A stretch of 64,000 bases of DNA, from assembly GCA_000733355.1 (NCBI GenBank), contig JNVV01000012.1, forward strand, positions 368,937-432,936, given 5' to 3'. Below, in pieces: positions 31,931 through 43,562 of this stretch. Each line of letters starts with the position of its first letter. Within the stretch, counting starts at the first letter, position 1. A program made the translations under genes and the position numbers. A model generated the notes under the pieces. The model was given only the letters and a program-made list of their open reading frames with translations. It did no database searches and had not been told where the DNA came from. The DNA comes from Falciphora oryzae (taxonomy: Eukaryota > Ascomycota > Sordariomycetes > Magnaporthales > Magnaporthaceae).

Positions 31931-32680
31931 AGGCGCCTTTTATTAGAAAGGCCTCTTGTGCTTTTCTTCATTCTACTATGTTTTCCTTTTGCTATTCTTG
32001 GTCTTGATACTTTCTTTCTGTGTATTTTTTGACCAAACTTGGGGTGGAAGCATCGTCTTTTGGTGCGTGTGGTTCATCGGTTTTTGTCTTGTCTCAAATC
32101 GTCTTGTTTTCCCCCGAGGGGATTCGGCATCGCGGGGTTACGTTTCTTTCTGGAGCACAAACATCACCTATATTGTTACTTTATTCCTGGCTTTTATATC
32201 CTCCCGTCTTCATCGTGTGCCCAGACGATAGAGTTGCGGAACAAAAGACATACTACAAACGCCCTGCTCGCCTCGCGTTGTGAATCTGGAGGCAGCGAGT
32301 CCTGATAATGAGTACCGGATGAATGCGGGGCCGGACTCTGTCTCGGTAATCCTCCGCGCGGGGTAGGTAAGCCGTTACTGCCGTGGCCGGCTCGATGCTT
32401 GCGAGTCGTGCGCGCCCCGTATGTGTGACTGCTGCTGGAGATTGTGACGGCCACGAGGGAGACGTTATCTCACTGGCAAGGTGGGTACACACACTGCCTA
32501 TCACGTCTGTGTGCCGTCGGCCAGGCTCCTGGATTACCCAGTCAGTGCCCTTGCACATGCCCCACGATGCCAACGCTTTTGTGCTGAGCAGGGGAATGTG
32601 CCGTGCTGCTATTGCTTGATAACATCAGTCGGACAAACAAAAAACTAGATGTTACTTTGTAAGGACAGGAAGCAGCCAAC
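31931..32680. other. 750-bp spacer between the SANT gene and the serine hydrolase gene
   Basis: Contains the AT-rich 3' UTR of the SANT gene (about 31931-32250) and the promoter of the serine hydrolase gene. No supported gene or RNA. Confidence 0.55.
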
Positions 32681-34077
32681 ATGTCAAGCTTTGAACAAAC
32701 CATCAAACAGGCAGTCGAGGACCGCGTGCTGCCGCCCGTCGTCCTCATCGCCGCGGACAAGACAGGTGAGCATTATGTGTGGATTTTTGCGAGGTATACA
32801 GCACTTTCTCCAAGACTAACACGTTTGTTGCCATTACAGGGAAGCTCAGCTACCGCCAGTCACACGGCACCCTCAGCCTCGCCGACAACGGTGGCAGCAC
32901 CCAGCAGCCCATCGGGCCCGAGAGCACCATGACCTGGATGTCCCTCACCAAGCTGCCCACCGCCATCGCGGTCCTGCAGCTCGTCGAGCGCGGCGTCCTG
33001 CCGCCCCTCGACGACGCGGCCGTCGTGGCGGCGCACCTGCCCGAGCTTGCTGCACAGCCCGTCCTTGTCCTGCCGCTCACTTCCGAAGAAAAGACGGCCC
33101 CGCGCCACAACCCCATCACCCTCCGGCACCTCCTCACGCACTCGTCCGGGCTCGCGTACCCCTTCCTCCCCGGCCCGCTGGCGGACCTGTTTGCGCGGCG
33201 CGGAGTCGATCCGTTCAACACGGAGAAGACGCTGGTGCAGGACAAGTTCGCCTACCCGTTGATCTTCGAGCCGGGCACGGGGTGGAGTTACGGTCCCGGG
33301 TTGGACTGGGCCGGCCTGCTGCTGGAGCGGGTTACGGGACGGCCGCTGGAGGGGCACATGCGCGAGCACGTGTGGAAGCCGCTGGGCCTGTCTGGTGCGG
33401 ACGCGCCTGCCTTCTCCCCCGCCGCCGGTGACGCCGCCAAGAATGCAGTGAGCACGAGCGCGCGGGATCCGCAGACGGGCAAGGTCGGGCCGCTCCCAGC
33501 GCCGCCGCCAAGCCGGCAAAAGACGTCACCGCCGGAGCAGGGCGCCTGCCTCGGCGGCGAGGGCATCCGCGGCACCCCCGACGCCTTCGCGCGTCTGCTG
33601 GCGTCCCTGCTCGCCGACGACGGCGCCCTGCTGCCGCGCGGGTCCGCCCTGTTCGAGCCGCAGCTGTCCGGCGGGGCCAAGGCGAGCCTGCTCAAACAGC
33701 TCGAGAGCCCCGAGTGGATCGCGGGCTACACCCCGCCCAACGGGGGCGAGTACAACTGGGCGCTCGGCGGCTTGGTCGTCGAGGGGGATAGTCTGGTGGC
33801 GGGGAGGAGGAGGGGGTGTTTGATGTGGGGTGGCATGTATAACCCGTCTTGGGTAGGTTCTTTCCCGCTGTCTTGTTCGGCTTTTTTTTTTTTTTCTTGC
33901 TTGAGATACGTGTGTGATCGGGACGAAAATTGCTGACTTCCAAGAAAAAAAAAGTTCCTCGATCGTGAAGCCGGCCTTTACGGCATCTTCGCGACGCAGA
34001 CCCTCCCGCCCGGCGACGCCAAGGTGCGCGAGATGACCAAGGCTTTCCAGGAGGAGATGTACTCGAGGCTTGAATAG
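32681..34077 (+). CDS. Serine beta-lactamase/LovD-like hydrolase or acyltransferase, 406 aa
   Basis: Class C beta-lactamase/transpeptidase-like fold. Exons 32681-32765, 32840-33852, 33955-34077; the first and third junctions are short and were identified by the frame. The SxxK motif is Ser63-Leu-Thr-Lys66 (WMSLTKLPTAIAVL), followed by HLLTHSSGL and the Tyr motif SYGPG with Tyr179. The spacing of Lys66 to Tyr179 (113 residues) resembles that of LovD. Toward the end, WGGMYNPSWFLD occupies the place of the third motif, and the terminus runs GLYGIFATQTLPPG. No signal peptide, so it is likely cytosolic. LovD-type members transfer or hydrolyse acyl groups on polyketides, while others are esterases. 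No polyketide synthase is adjacent, so an esterase role is as likely. Confidence 0.88.
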
Positions 34078-34759
34078 CAAACTGACTGGGCGCGGGACCT
34101 CCAAGAGGCTGAGGGAGTGAATGGTGGGAGACCCGCGACTGCGGGAGGGGGCAGGGAGAGGCACGTACGTCTGGTACCCAAAGTATAAGCCGCTATCGCA
34201 TAGGTAATTATCCAGAGGCCAAGCCAAGTGCAAGTGTCAGCTCTCCAGCTAAATATATCAAGACCATGAAATATCAAAATACATGTACCCGTGTCTCTTT
34301 CTAGCTCTTCCTAGAAAGAAACGAGAGGAAAACAGAGGGGCAGTCAAAGAGTAAATATGGAATCTTGGCGTAAAGCTAAACTATGCGGCCAACGGCCGAA
34401 CGGGTAAAATGAGCAGTAGAAAATATTCCGAACGTGTTACGTGACAGAATCTCCAGGAAAGAAGAGAAAGAAAAAGAACCATGAAAAAAAGATATGTGCC
34501 TCCATCCTCCTTGATTATTCACAGTTGACCAGAGGATCCTCCACCATTGCGATTCCCTTCCAAAAAAGAAATTGCCCCGCCTTGACAGCCAGTGACAAGT
34601 CGTCGACACTGCTGCCCTCCCGATATAAAAGAATACACATGAACTTGACGGGCATGGCAAGACGTGGAAGAGCGTGAAAATCGGTACAGGTCGAATCCAA
34701 GAAGATAACTGAAGAGCCGCACACTCTCCAGATGCGCTCGTGAAATAGCGCTCGTAAAA
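34078..34759. other. Convergent spacer between the serine hydrolase and Bud6 genes
   Basis: AT-rich 3' UTRs. No open frame with domain or composition signs. Confidence 0.55.
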
Positions 34760-37700
34760 TTAAGCCGCGGCAGGCGCTGGCTCTACTGCGGCGCCCTCAC
34801 CGCCTTCCACGCCGTTGACGCCGTCGTCTTCGCCCGCCGCAGCACCCGCCGTCGCCGCCTCCTCGCCGATGGGATCCTCGGGTATGATGCCGTTCTGGCG
34901 CTCCCAGACCTCGCGCCGGATACGCTCGTCGCGGGCCTTGCGCGCCCGCTCCACCTCCTCGAAGCCGCCCGACTTCTTGAGCTTGCCCTCGCCCACAAAC
35001 TCGGTCAGCTCCTTGGTGAGAGGGTTGCCCTTGCGCGACTCGAGCTCGCGCTGTCGCATCTTCTCGGCCCGCTCGATGGCCTCGAGCCGGTTCTCGTGGT
35101 TCGGCCGCAGCGCCCGCACCTCGCCCAGGACCCCTTCCTTTGCCGTGCTCGGGTCCACGGCCGTGTTGCTGACGATGTTCTCCAGCCCTCGCGAGAACTG
35201 GCGCGAGAGGAGGTTTGTGCCCGGAACCGGCGGACCCGCCGCGGCGTCGGCCCCGCTGTCCTTCATTTGTTCCTTGGTGGCCTGCTCCACGAGCCCAAAT
35301 GTCTCCGAGGCCTTCTCGAGATCGTCCTGAAGATCCACGACCAGGTCCTCCATGATGCGCAGCTCCTCGCGGCCCTGGCACACATCCTCGAGCTCCTTCT
35401 CCCAGATCTTGGTCCAGATGGGCTTCTCGCGCTTCATGTACTCGGCCATCTTGCGGAGCTCCTGCGTCAGCCCCTGGATGTCCCGGCCCACCGTCTCCAG
35501 CTGCCTCGGCAGCGGCCGCACGCCGCGGTGCACAACGTCCTTGCGCAGATCCTCCACCATGTCTTGAAGATCATCCACCTTGCCCACCAGTCGGTCCGAG
35601 TCCGTACTCAGCTGCTTGCGTCCCTTGATGACGTACGCCTGTCCGCTGCCGCCCTCCGTGTCCGGCACCGACGCCTTGGCTGCTGCGACCTTGACAATGT
35701 TAGCTTTGGCCCGCAGCGTTGCCATGGAGCCCTCGATGTCCGACTGGAAGGCTGAGTAGGTCTGCCGAATCACGGCCAGGTCGCGCCGCAGGTTGCGCAG
35801 CTCCGTCAGCTGGCTCGAGTTGGCCTTGCCGCGCGGTACAGCTGCTGCTGCCGTCGCCGATGACCGTGGTGAGTGGTCGGCTGGCGGAGTCATGGGTGCC
35901 TGTGGTGGTGCGCTGGCGATCCGGGCCATCTCCTTGGCTGCCTCCTGTTGCCGGTCCGACACCCTGGCAAGCGCGGTCGCGTGGTCGTCCACGTTCTGCT
36001 TGACCTCCCGGACCATCTGCTTGATCGAGCCGAGCCCCTCGTCGATGTGTCGCTTGACCTCGTCCAGCGGTTCAACATTGAGCGCGAGCACCGTCCGGTC
36101 CTTGATGTCGGCGAGGTCCTCCAGCTCATGCCTCACCCCTGAGACGGGGTCCTGGATGTATATCTCGGGGAGGTCCACACCATTGTGCTGCGTGTTCCAC
36201 GAGAACTTGTCGATGAATGCAAGTTGCAGTCGGCCAATCGAGAGTTCGCTGTGCCCTTCTGCCAGCACGAACTTCTTGACCTTGGACTTGTATTGCAGAA
36301 ACAGCGTCAGCTCCTTGTTGCTCGGTGTTGGCGACGACTGCGCCGCCGAGAAAGACTGGGTCTTCTTTTCCGGCGTGGACGGTTTTTCGGGAGGCGCAGG
36401 AGCCGATGGCAACGCCACATCCGGCTTCTCGTTCTGCGGCGTCAGCTCCTCGTCCTCGCGCACCCCGCCGACAGGGAAGTCGTCAGGGGGCCCATTAAGC
36501 GTTGCGCTCGTCTCGGGGTATTGTTTGTCTGTAAGTTGGTAGCTTATCCGCTTCGGCTCTCCTTCCGACTCCTCCGAGACCCGGCTTGGAACGCGAACGG
36601 GCGACGAGTCCCCTGCCGGGGTGCGACTTTGGCTGGGCGCGTTCCGGTTGTGACGGGCGTCTGTCCTGCCCTGCACCGCACGCATCGACTCCCTGATGTC
36701 GCCACGGCCCCTGTTCGGGATGGGTCCCATCTGGGGCATCATGGGCACGCTGTTGACGCCATTGCCAAGGTGCTTGGATATTTGGTATGCAGAGTATCTT
36801 CGTGAAGCCCTGCGTTCTAGATCGCCACCCCTCTGCAGCGCTGCGAGTGCACTCTGCTGCTTAGGCGGCGGAGGTGGCGGAGGGAAATTATTGACCTCGG
36901 TTTCGTCGGGGATCGGCGGCGGCGCAGGTATGGTCTCGTCACCGGGATATGGAGGGAGGACGGGAATGTTTTGCATGGTGTTGCTCGATAGCGACGACTG
37001 GTCAGACGTTGCGGAGCTGCGAGACTGGGACTGGTCACGCTGGCCGGGGAAGCGACGGCTCGGCGAGGAGTTCGATTTTGGTGGCGGGGGCGCTGGCTGC
37101 GACGGCGGTTGCTGCTGGTCGGGCCGGTATCCATTCTCAATGCCTTCGGACAGCATGCTGCTCAGCCCCGTGCCGTTGCTTCCCGTCGTGCTTGTGCTCG
37201 CGACGCGGCTGACGCCAGAGCCACTGGCCCCCTCCGACTGTCCCGGCGGGACATTTTCCCTGTCGCGCGGCTGGCGCTGGCGTAGCTTCTGCTGCTTCCG
37301 CTTGAGCCCGTGCAGGAGGTTGATGATGATGTCGCGGATCTTGGGTAAGTAGTTCTCGAGGCTCTCCACGCTGGCCTCCTGGCTCAGCGTCGCCTCGAGG
37401 ATGCTGCGCAGCTTCTCAGGGACGTTGCCGAGGTCGCTGGTGTCGACGTTGATGGCAGTGAAGGCGCGGCAGGCCATGTTGAACTCGTAGCCTAGCCGCA
37501 CGTAGACGTCCGACACCTGCGTGTCGGTCGCTTGGCCGCGGGACCATTGCGTCAATGTCTCTAGCAGGGACTTGGTGGCCACGAGTAGGTGCGTGACGCT
37601 CTTTTCTATCTGCGACAGCGGCATGGCGGAGCTGCCAGATGACTGTTGAGCAGGCGTGGGAATTGTCAGCGATCGTTTGCCGCATACGTCGGTGCGCCAA

Positions 37701-38145
37701 CCCTCCTCGCTGGCTGCGACAGCACGTACGTCGCCTTGTGGAAGAAGAAATTTCAAGAAGCTGCGGCGGGGGCGCGCTAGCTAAGAGGAGAGGACATTGG
37801 GGGGTGCGGGCATGAGGGGGATGTGAAACCAGCCGTCACCGGCTAGTTTGGTTTATCAAGACAGCACCAAACAATCAAGTCTGATTCCAAAACACCTACG
37901 TTTGTCCGCCTGGCGCCACCACTGACGCTTCCCGACGAGCCAGGGGGCGCTGGGCCGCCAGCTCTTTCTCCGCCTCCACTGCTTCCCGTCGATCGGTTGG
38001 ACGCCGTCGAGTTGCGAGGCTGGACGGGGCCGGCCATGCCGATGGCCGGCGACACGGAGCGTGCGGGGATGGTGGGCGGCGGGCCGGGGTCGGCGCCGGG
38101 CGAGCGTCGCTGCATCGCACGCATGGACGGCCCTGGAGCCTGCAT
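34760..38145 (-). CDS. Bud6/Aip3-like actin- and formin-interacting polarity protein, 1,042 aa
   Basis: Promotes actin cable assembly with formins at hyphal tips and septa; in yeast Bud6 supplies actin monomers to Bni1. Exons: 38145-37900 and 37642-34760; the 257-nt intron is long for the window, phase 0. The exon 1 product (82 residues) is Pro/Gly/Ser-rich and disordered. Exon 2 starts at SSGSSAMPLSQIEKSVTHLLVATK, split here as SGSSAMPLSQIEK then SVTHLLVATKSLLETL, the conserved N-terminal block. A Pro-rich stretch (residues about 330-360) follows, and the AIP3 domain begins near residue 521 (KELTLFLQYKSKVKKF) with SFSAAQ upstream and DLADIKDRTVLALNVEP within; it continues through a long helical coiled-coil (HIDEGLGSIKQMVREVKQNV, KMAEYMKREKPIWTKIWEKE) to about residue 900. 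The tail is Glu/Ala-rich. Confidence 0.93.
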
Positions 38146-41100
38146 GGTCTCGGATCGTGTCGCTTCGCTGCCCTAGGCGTGGGTGCGGGTGTGTCGTCGG
38201 GAGGAGCAGGCCAGGCAGGGCAGGCGGCCAACGGAGCACAGAGGCGGGATGGGATGGCTGGGTAAGTGGGAGAAGGCAGCCGTTAGGGCTGGGCAAATCG
38301 CATCCGCCGTCGCGAGTCGCCTGCTTCTCGTTAGGGGCTTAACGGCGTCGGGTGATGGACGACGTCGGTCGGGGGCCGTTAAGCTTTTCTTGCGCTCGAG
38401 GCGGTGCAGGAGAGTCAGAAGCCCGACGGCGGAAAGGCAACGGCTTTCTCTTTCTTGTGTGCGTGGGAAATCACGACGTCGCCGGCGTGCCGGGTGGCGG
38501 AAACAATTGCGTCGGCCTTGTGCTTTATTGATCAGGGCAAAAGCAATCCCTAGCGCTGGGCAGGCGGCAGTCACACACGCAGGAATGAGCAGGCCAGACT
38601 CAATATAGAAACGAACAAAACGAAAACGAACACAGAAAAAGCAAGGTTGTCGCCGGCGAGTGGAATGGTGCAGCGCAGTGTGCAGTGCCGTGGCGTGCTG
38701 AATCCCTGTGCTGCCACGAGCAAATCGCAGGCAGAGAGGAAGCGTCGGAGTTTACCGGTGCCCTTTGGTTCTGGTGGTCGGCCAGCAGCAGTGAAGGCCC
38801 AACCGCCTGGTCGATGCGCCCCGTGCTCGCGCGTTGCTCCCGCTGTTGGGCACAGCTGGTGGTGGGTGTGGCCCCGTGCGCCTCCCCAGGAGTGCAGGGG
38901 TGCCAAGCGCATCCAATCCGGACCCGCCCGCGTGACCGGAGGTGGGTTATCTGACTGTCACGCCAGCTCGAGATTGGCCGCCACCACAATCCAGCCACGG
39001 CTCCCCTGCCAGACACGTGCTGCTTGTGGCTTGACACCCCGCCCTTCCAGCCTCTTCGAGCTCATGAAACTTGTGCCGTCCAATCACGTCGTTCGCATGA
39101 CTGTTCGCGCGTCAACTTGAAACTCCCGTCCGCGACTCCATCAACAGGCATTCACTGGGCAGTCTCAGCAAGAAAAATCGATCCTCAATTGTTGTGTCGT
39201 CTGTCTGACGGACACAGATCTTGCACCTCTCCCCCGAGCCCGCCCGCGCTTTTTGTTTGACTCGGCAACCGGCTCGGGTCTGGCCAGACGCCGTCCAAGG
39301 CCGGAAGGCCGCATACCATGGATACTTAGATGCACTGATACATCATCATATGGGTTCATCACACCATGTTATTTTCGTGACATGCATGTTTCTTTCCTTC
39401 TTTTTCCTCTGTTGCTCTTCTCCTTCGGCCACCGACGAGTCCACTCCCAGCCCTATATCATCCTCTGATATATACCAAGGTTTTTTTTTTTTTTTTTTTT
39501 TTCACGCGCTGTTGTTCCTGTTCCACCGCCGTCTTGGGGAACGGGCCCCAGCCCCCGTCTCCGTTCCAGACCCGGCCCGGTGGCTGAACCGTCTCTCGGA
39601 TATGTGGGCTCACTACTGCGGCCTAACAGTAGCACCTGCGTCCCCCACCAGCAAGCCCTGCCTGCAGCGGGGTTCGGGAGAAATAGCGCTGGTAATTCCC
39701 TCAGGAGCACACCAAGTGCCGGCGAGCTAGCCTCCGTCCGGTTTTGCGCGAAGAAGGCTGACGCTTCCGATACGGGAATCGCCGCACCCCGCCAGCAGCA
39801 CAAAGTTGGCAGGGGAACTGCAGGTAGCTGGGATGCGATCCATCTGGTTGCATTTGACTTCTGCAAGTCAACAGGCGTCCAGCCTAGGAGCGACGCCTTT
39901 CAAGCATCTGGTTGGTAGACTTCCGGACCGTGTCTTACCCTTTTCAGGGGTAGCGAACAGTGGCCCCAGCATTTATATCTCTCTATCTTCGATCCGTCGG
40001 GCGACGGTCAACTCCCATAAGGCCTCGTTGCTTTCGCCTATGGTACCGTGTGGATGGCAAATAGCGCAAACCGCCGGTTCTCACTCTGGATTTGGGTTGC
40101 GTCAGGAGTGTGTGAGAATAGGAGGAACGGCCGACCCTCCTCCCGTATTCCTACCGCTGTATCCCTGGAGTATGGCCTCTACTAACCAAGTGTAAAATTT
40201 AAGGCGCGCGAAGCACGGCCGACAAGAGCGCACATCCTTACACCCACAGAAAATGCGGGGGAATCTCCATGACGGACACGCATGTCCTGCCAGCCGTGAA
40301 TGCCTGTACTCGACTGGGGCTGCTAGGCTGTTGAGCTCTACCAAGCACGAAGCTCGAGGCTGACGTGGCGGCCGAAGACGTATGACTACGGATGTCTGTA
40401 TTGCGGGCTAACCAGGAGAACCTCCGCTCCCGCGAACTCTGCTGGCACGTCGGAGTGGTCCATCCCCGCGACTCTGATATGTGGTCTCTCCGTCGGCCTA
40501 CTTCGGCTGCACAGACATGGTCAAAGTGGTACCGTTCGCGGCGGACGGTAGTGAGTGCCGAGCCGTTCATCCCAACAAAATCACACATCCGTGCGCGGCC
40601 GCCACCCGTTCGTTCGTGCTGTTCTGGAATGGATAGGAAGCCGATGCCAAGCTGTCAGATGGTTGGGTTGCTTGGCCCCCGCGCCATCGTGCTGCTGCCT
40701 GTCGGCTCCTTTTGCTACTGGCGGTCCTGTCTCGGGCCTGGTACTGCCAACATCGAGTCGTAGATCAGGGTGGTTGTAAGGCGGGATGAGAATGAGTCGA
40801 ATCGATATGGGAAACTCGCATATGAAATAGCCGATGAAATGAGTACCTTCGGTGCCGAAGCCCGGGAAGCTTTAACTGTTTGCAAATAATTCGTCCAAGG
40901 AGCATCCGCAATTGTCGCAGTAAGTCATTGTCGACAGGTGCTTAAGGGGCGTTAACGATTGCTGCAGTACGCTATTGGCAAACGGGTCTCGTCCCAGGAT
41001 AACGATTCGGATCCGCGGTTCTGTGGTTTACACTAAAACGGGAAATGTTTGTTTGTGGCATGAATATTTACATAGTTGGAAATTAAAAATCCAGGGGCGC

Positions 41101-41268
41101 CCTATAAGGAGCGTAACACGAAGTGCCTGACGCCCAGGAGATGCTAAAGGATGATGCAGAGCATAGAAATGAGACAAAATGACGAAGGAATGCTGTCATG
41201 AAAATGCCTAACCATGGGGGGAAAAAATGGCGGGAAGAATACGAATGTCCTTGCAGACTTCCCTCCAT
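38146..41268. other. 3.1 kb gene-free interval
   Basis: Between Bud6 (leftward start) and the CVNH protein gene (its 3' end at 41269). A T22 homopolymer lies at 39481-39502 and AT-rich patches near 40750-41080. Frames of 100-170 codons on both strands have no motif and no splice partners. I could not support any gene, tRNA or transposon here. Confidence 0.55.
39481..39502. repeat. T22 homopolymer
   Basis: Uninterrupted run of 22 T in the Bud6-CVNH spacer. Confidence 0.95.
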
Positions 41269-41881
41269 TTACCAAAGGTGGACATAGAGCTTGCCGTCGT
41301 CGTTTCCAATCTCCTGGTCTGTGGGGCATCACGAGTCGAGGAAGTTAGTCTAGCTATACTTGATAAACGGGGGAGTGCCTGCTTTGCATAAACAAAAAGC
41401 AGAGGCGGGAAAGGGCTAGGAGGGGGGACGACGAACCAAGGATAATGGATGCTTCGGCGCCCGAGCAGGAGCACTTCATGGCCTGGCGCAGCCGGAACGG
41501 GTATCCCCAGTACTTGGTCTCGCGGGGGTTGTAGTCCCTGTAGAGAGTGCAGGAAGAGCACGCCGGGGCGTAGCCGGCACCATCTTGCTTCCACTGTTGC
41601 AGCAGAAAAAAAAAAGATCACCAGTTAGTTTTGGTCTTGTGGGCTGTGATGATGTGGGGGGAGCCTTGACTAACCGTAAGCTTCCCATCCTTGGCCTCGA
41701 TGATCTTGTTGAGGTCGAGGCTGGCCGGGACGGAGCTCCTGTCCTTGTTGCTGCACTGGGCCTTGAGGACGGTGCCGTCGAGGGAGAGGTCGCTGCAGCT
41801 CAGGCTGAAGAGCTGGGCGGAGGCGGCGACGCTCTGGACGCCGAGGAAGAGGGAGAGGGCGGCGGCGAAGGAGGCACGCAT
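41269..41881 (-). CDS. Secreted CVNH (cyanovirin-N homologue) domain protein, 137 aa
   Basis: Small predicted secreted lectin-like protein. Exons: 41881-41675, 41593-41437, 41318-41269. The signal peptide (residues 1-20, MRASFAAALSLFLGVQSVAASA) is followed by FSLSCSDLSLDG, the characteristic first strand of the CVNH fold, then LKAQCSNKD, ASLDLNKIIEAKDGKLTW, PACSSCTLY and SCSGAEASIIL; the exon 3 end is LDQEIGNDDGKLYVHLW. The first-strand-plus-loop and terminal DDG pattern match fungal CVNH proteins, whose members bind mannose sugars. The length is one domain, with seven cysteines after the signal peptide, more than in the founder. Exon 3 is 50 nt and easily missed. Donor sites (gttagt, gttcgt) are plain. 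Sugar binding is inferred from the fold. Confidence 0.85.
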
Positions 41882-43562
41882 TTTGGCTGGTTGAATGGCT
41901 TGTGTGGATGGGTCGGCGGGTGGAGAGGGTGATAGGTGGATGGTAGTAGATATGCGCCGGTTGCTGAGGGTAGAAGGCAGGTGAGAGGATCGAGTGCGGG
42001 CTGGTGTGATGATACACCCAAAGAGCTTCCTAGAGATGCTGCTGGCGATGAGGCAAAGAGATGATACTTGATTCCAGAGATCACGGAAGACTCCCATTTA
42101 TAATGATTACTCTAGGCATGTTGTGGGGGGCATGTTCGGACAAAAAGGGCCATTTGGATGCTACACAACGACATGAACGCCATGCCATGTGCCGCTTTCT
42201 CCCGTACCTGCTTAGGATGGAAGGTAGCGTTGTAGCGTTGTTTGCATACAAGCCCACTTGGGCGCACATCTTGGACGGGTTGGCAGTTGGTAGCGAGGGC
42301 TCCGATTGTGGGTTTCCCCTTCTGGGTCGCCATATAGCTGCACGATAAGGGCCTCCACGGGGCAACATGTGCCTTGTTGCCCACAACAAGAAAAACGGGA
42401 GCATGCGTCATTAGGGCAGAGTTCACGAGTATAGTGGTCATTAGTCTGCCTCGGCTGGTCTAAGTCTTAACGGGTAGAAACCGGTCAAAATGACGGGATG
42501 GGAACCCACAGAGGCCGGGGGACGCCGGCCGGGAATCCCAGGACAAGAAGGTCAGGCGGAACAGGACAAGGGAGTCCCCACCGGAAAGGGCACAGTGACA
42601 GAGGGCGTGATTTGGCCTCCGATTCCTCCACAGCGTCAGCCGTGGTATTGACTTGTTGGTATCGCGATGCGCCGTTCTTCGGCGCGCGGGTGGGACCGGC
42701 CCATGCTTGTCAGAGTCGCATTGCAAGGCCAGGTGAAGAGTAGCCCACTTTAACGCGCGGCGGCGGCCGGGCAGCGAACAGACAGTTGAGAACAGACGTT
42801 CTGCCCGGGGACAGGCTTTGGGCGAGGACCGGGAAATTCCCCCAAACGGGATTTTTCGAGGTGGCTGAGCCGGACTGTTGGGATTTGCAATATGGAAAAG
42901 ACGTGCAGCTGCCATCTTGACTCGACAGCAGAAAGCTAGCTGCCCGACGACCACCAGCATTGGCCATTAGGTAGGCACCTACTCATTGTCCACCGGCAGA
43001 GGCAGGACGGCCGATCCCTGCCTCTTGACTGCTCAACTGGGGAGGAGGTAGCAGGCGGTGGATTCTCATCTCGCGCGGTGGCGGGGGAGTAGGCCGACGT
43101 TCCCCGCGCGTAGTCGGCTCCCCGTCGATGCTCTCATGTCCACCACATGATGTTCGCCGGTGGGCGGCGGCTATGGGCCCTCGGTGTGCCGAGCCTAGTG
43201 CGTCGACGGGAGATTGTTACGTGTTTCACGGCAGATGTGCGCTTCCCGTCGCTGGAGGGTGTCGTTCCCTGCCGGGACGGGATGATTGATAAAAAAGATC
43301 GATGGGCCAGTGTGGGGGCCGGTGGTGGGGGCATGATCAGACGATCGCCCAATGAGCAGCGTGATCGGCGACTTTGGTGCGAGATGACAGCAGCTGGGCA
43401 TGCTGGGGAGCCCTCTGGAGCTCCCTGACAGGCGGTGCATTTCAATCCAAGGTTGCAACTCTCACAAGCCAACCAAGCCAGGCAGGTCCAACAACCTCAC
43501 CCCGCCGCGGCAAACCTCTTGCGGACTCCCATTCCATCGTCCGAGGTCGCCGCTTTTAGACA
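41882..43562. other. 1.68 kb divergent intergenic region
   Basis: Upstream of the CVNH gene (-) and TRAX (+). Open frames of 90-166 codons look non-coding. No RNA or repeat recognised. Confidence 0.55.
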
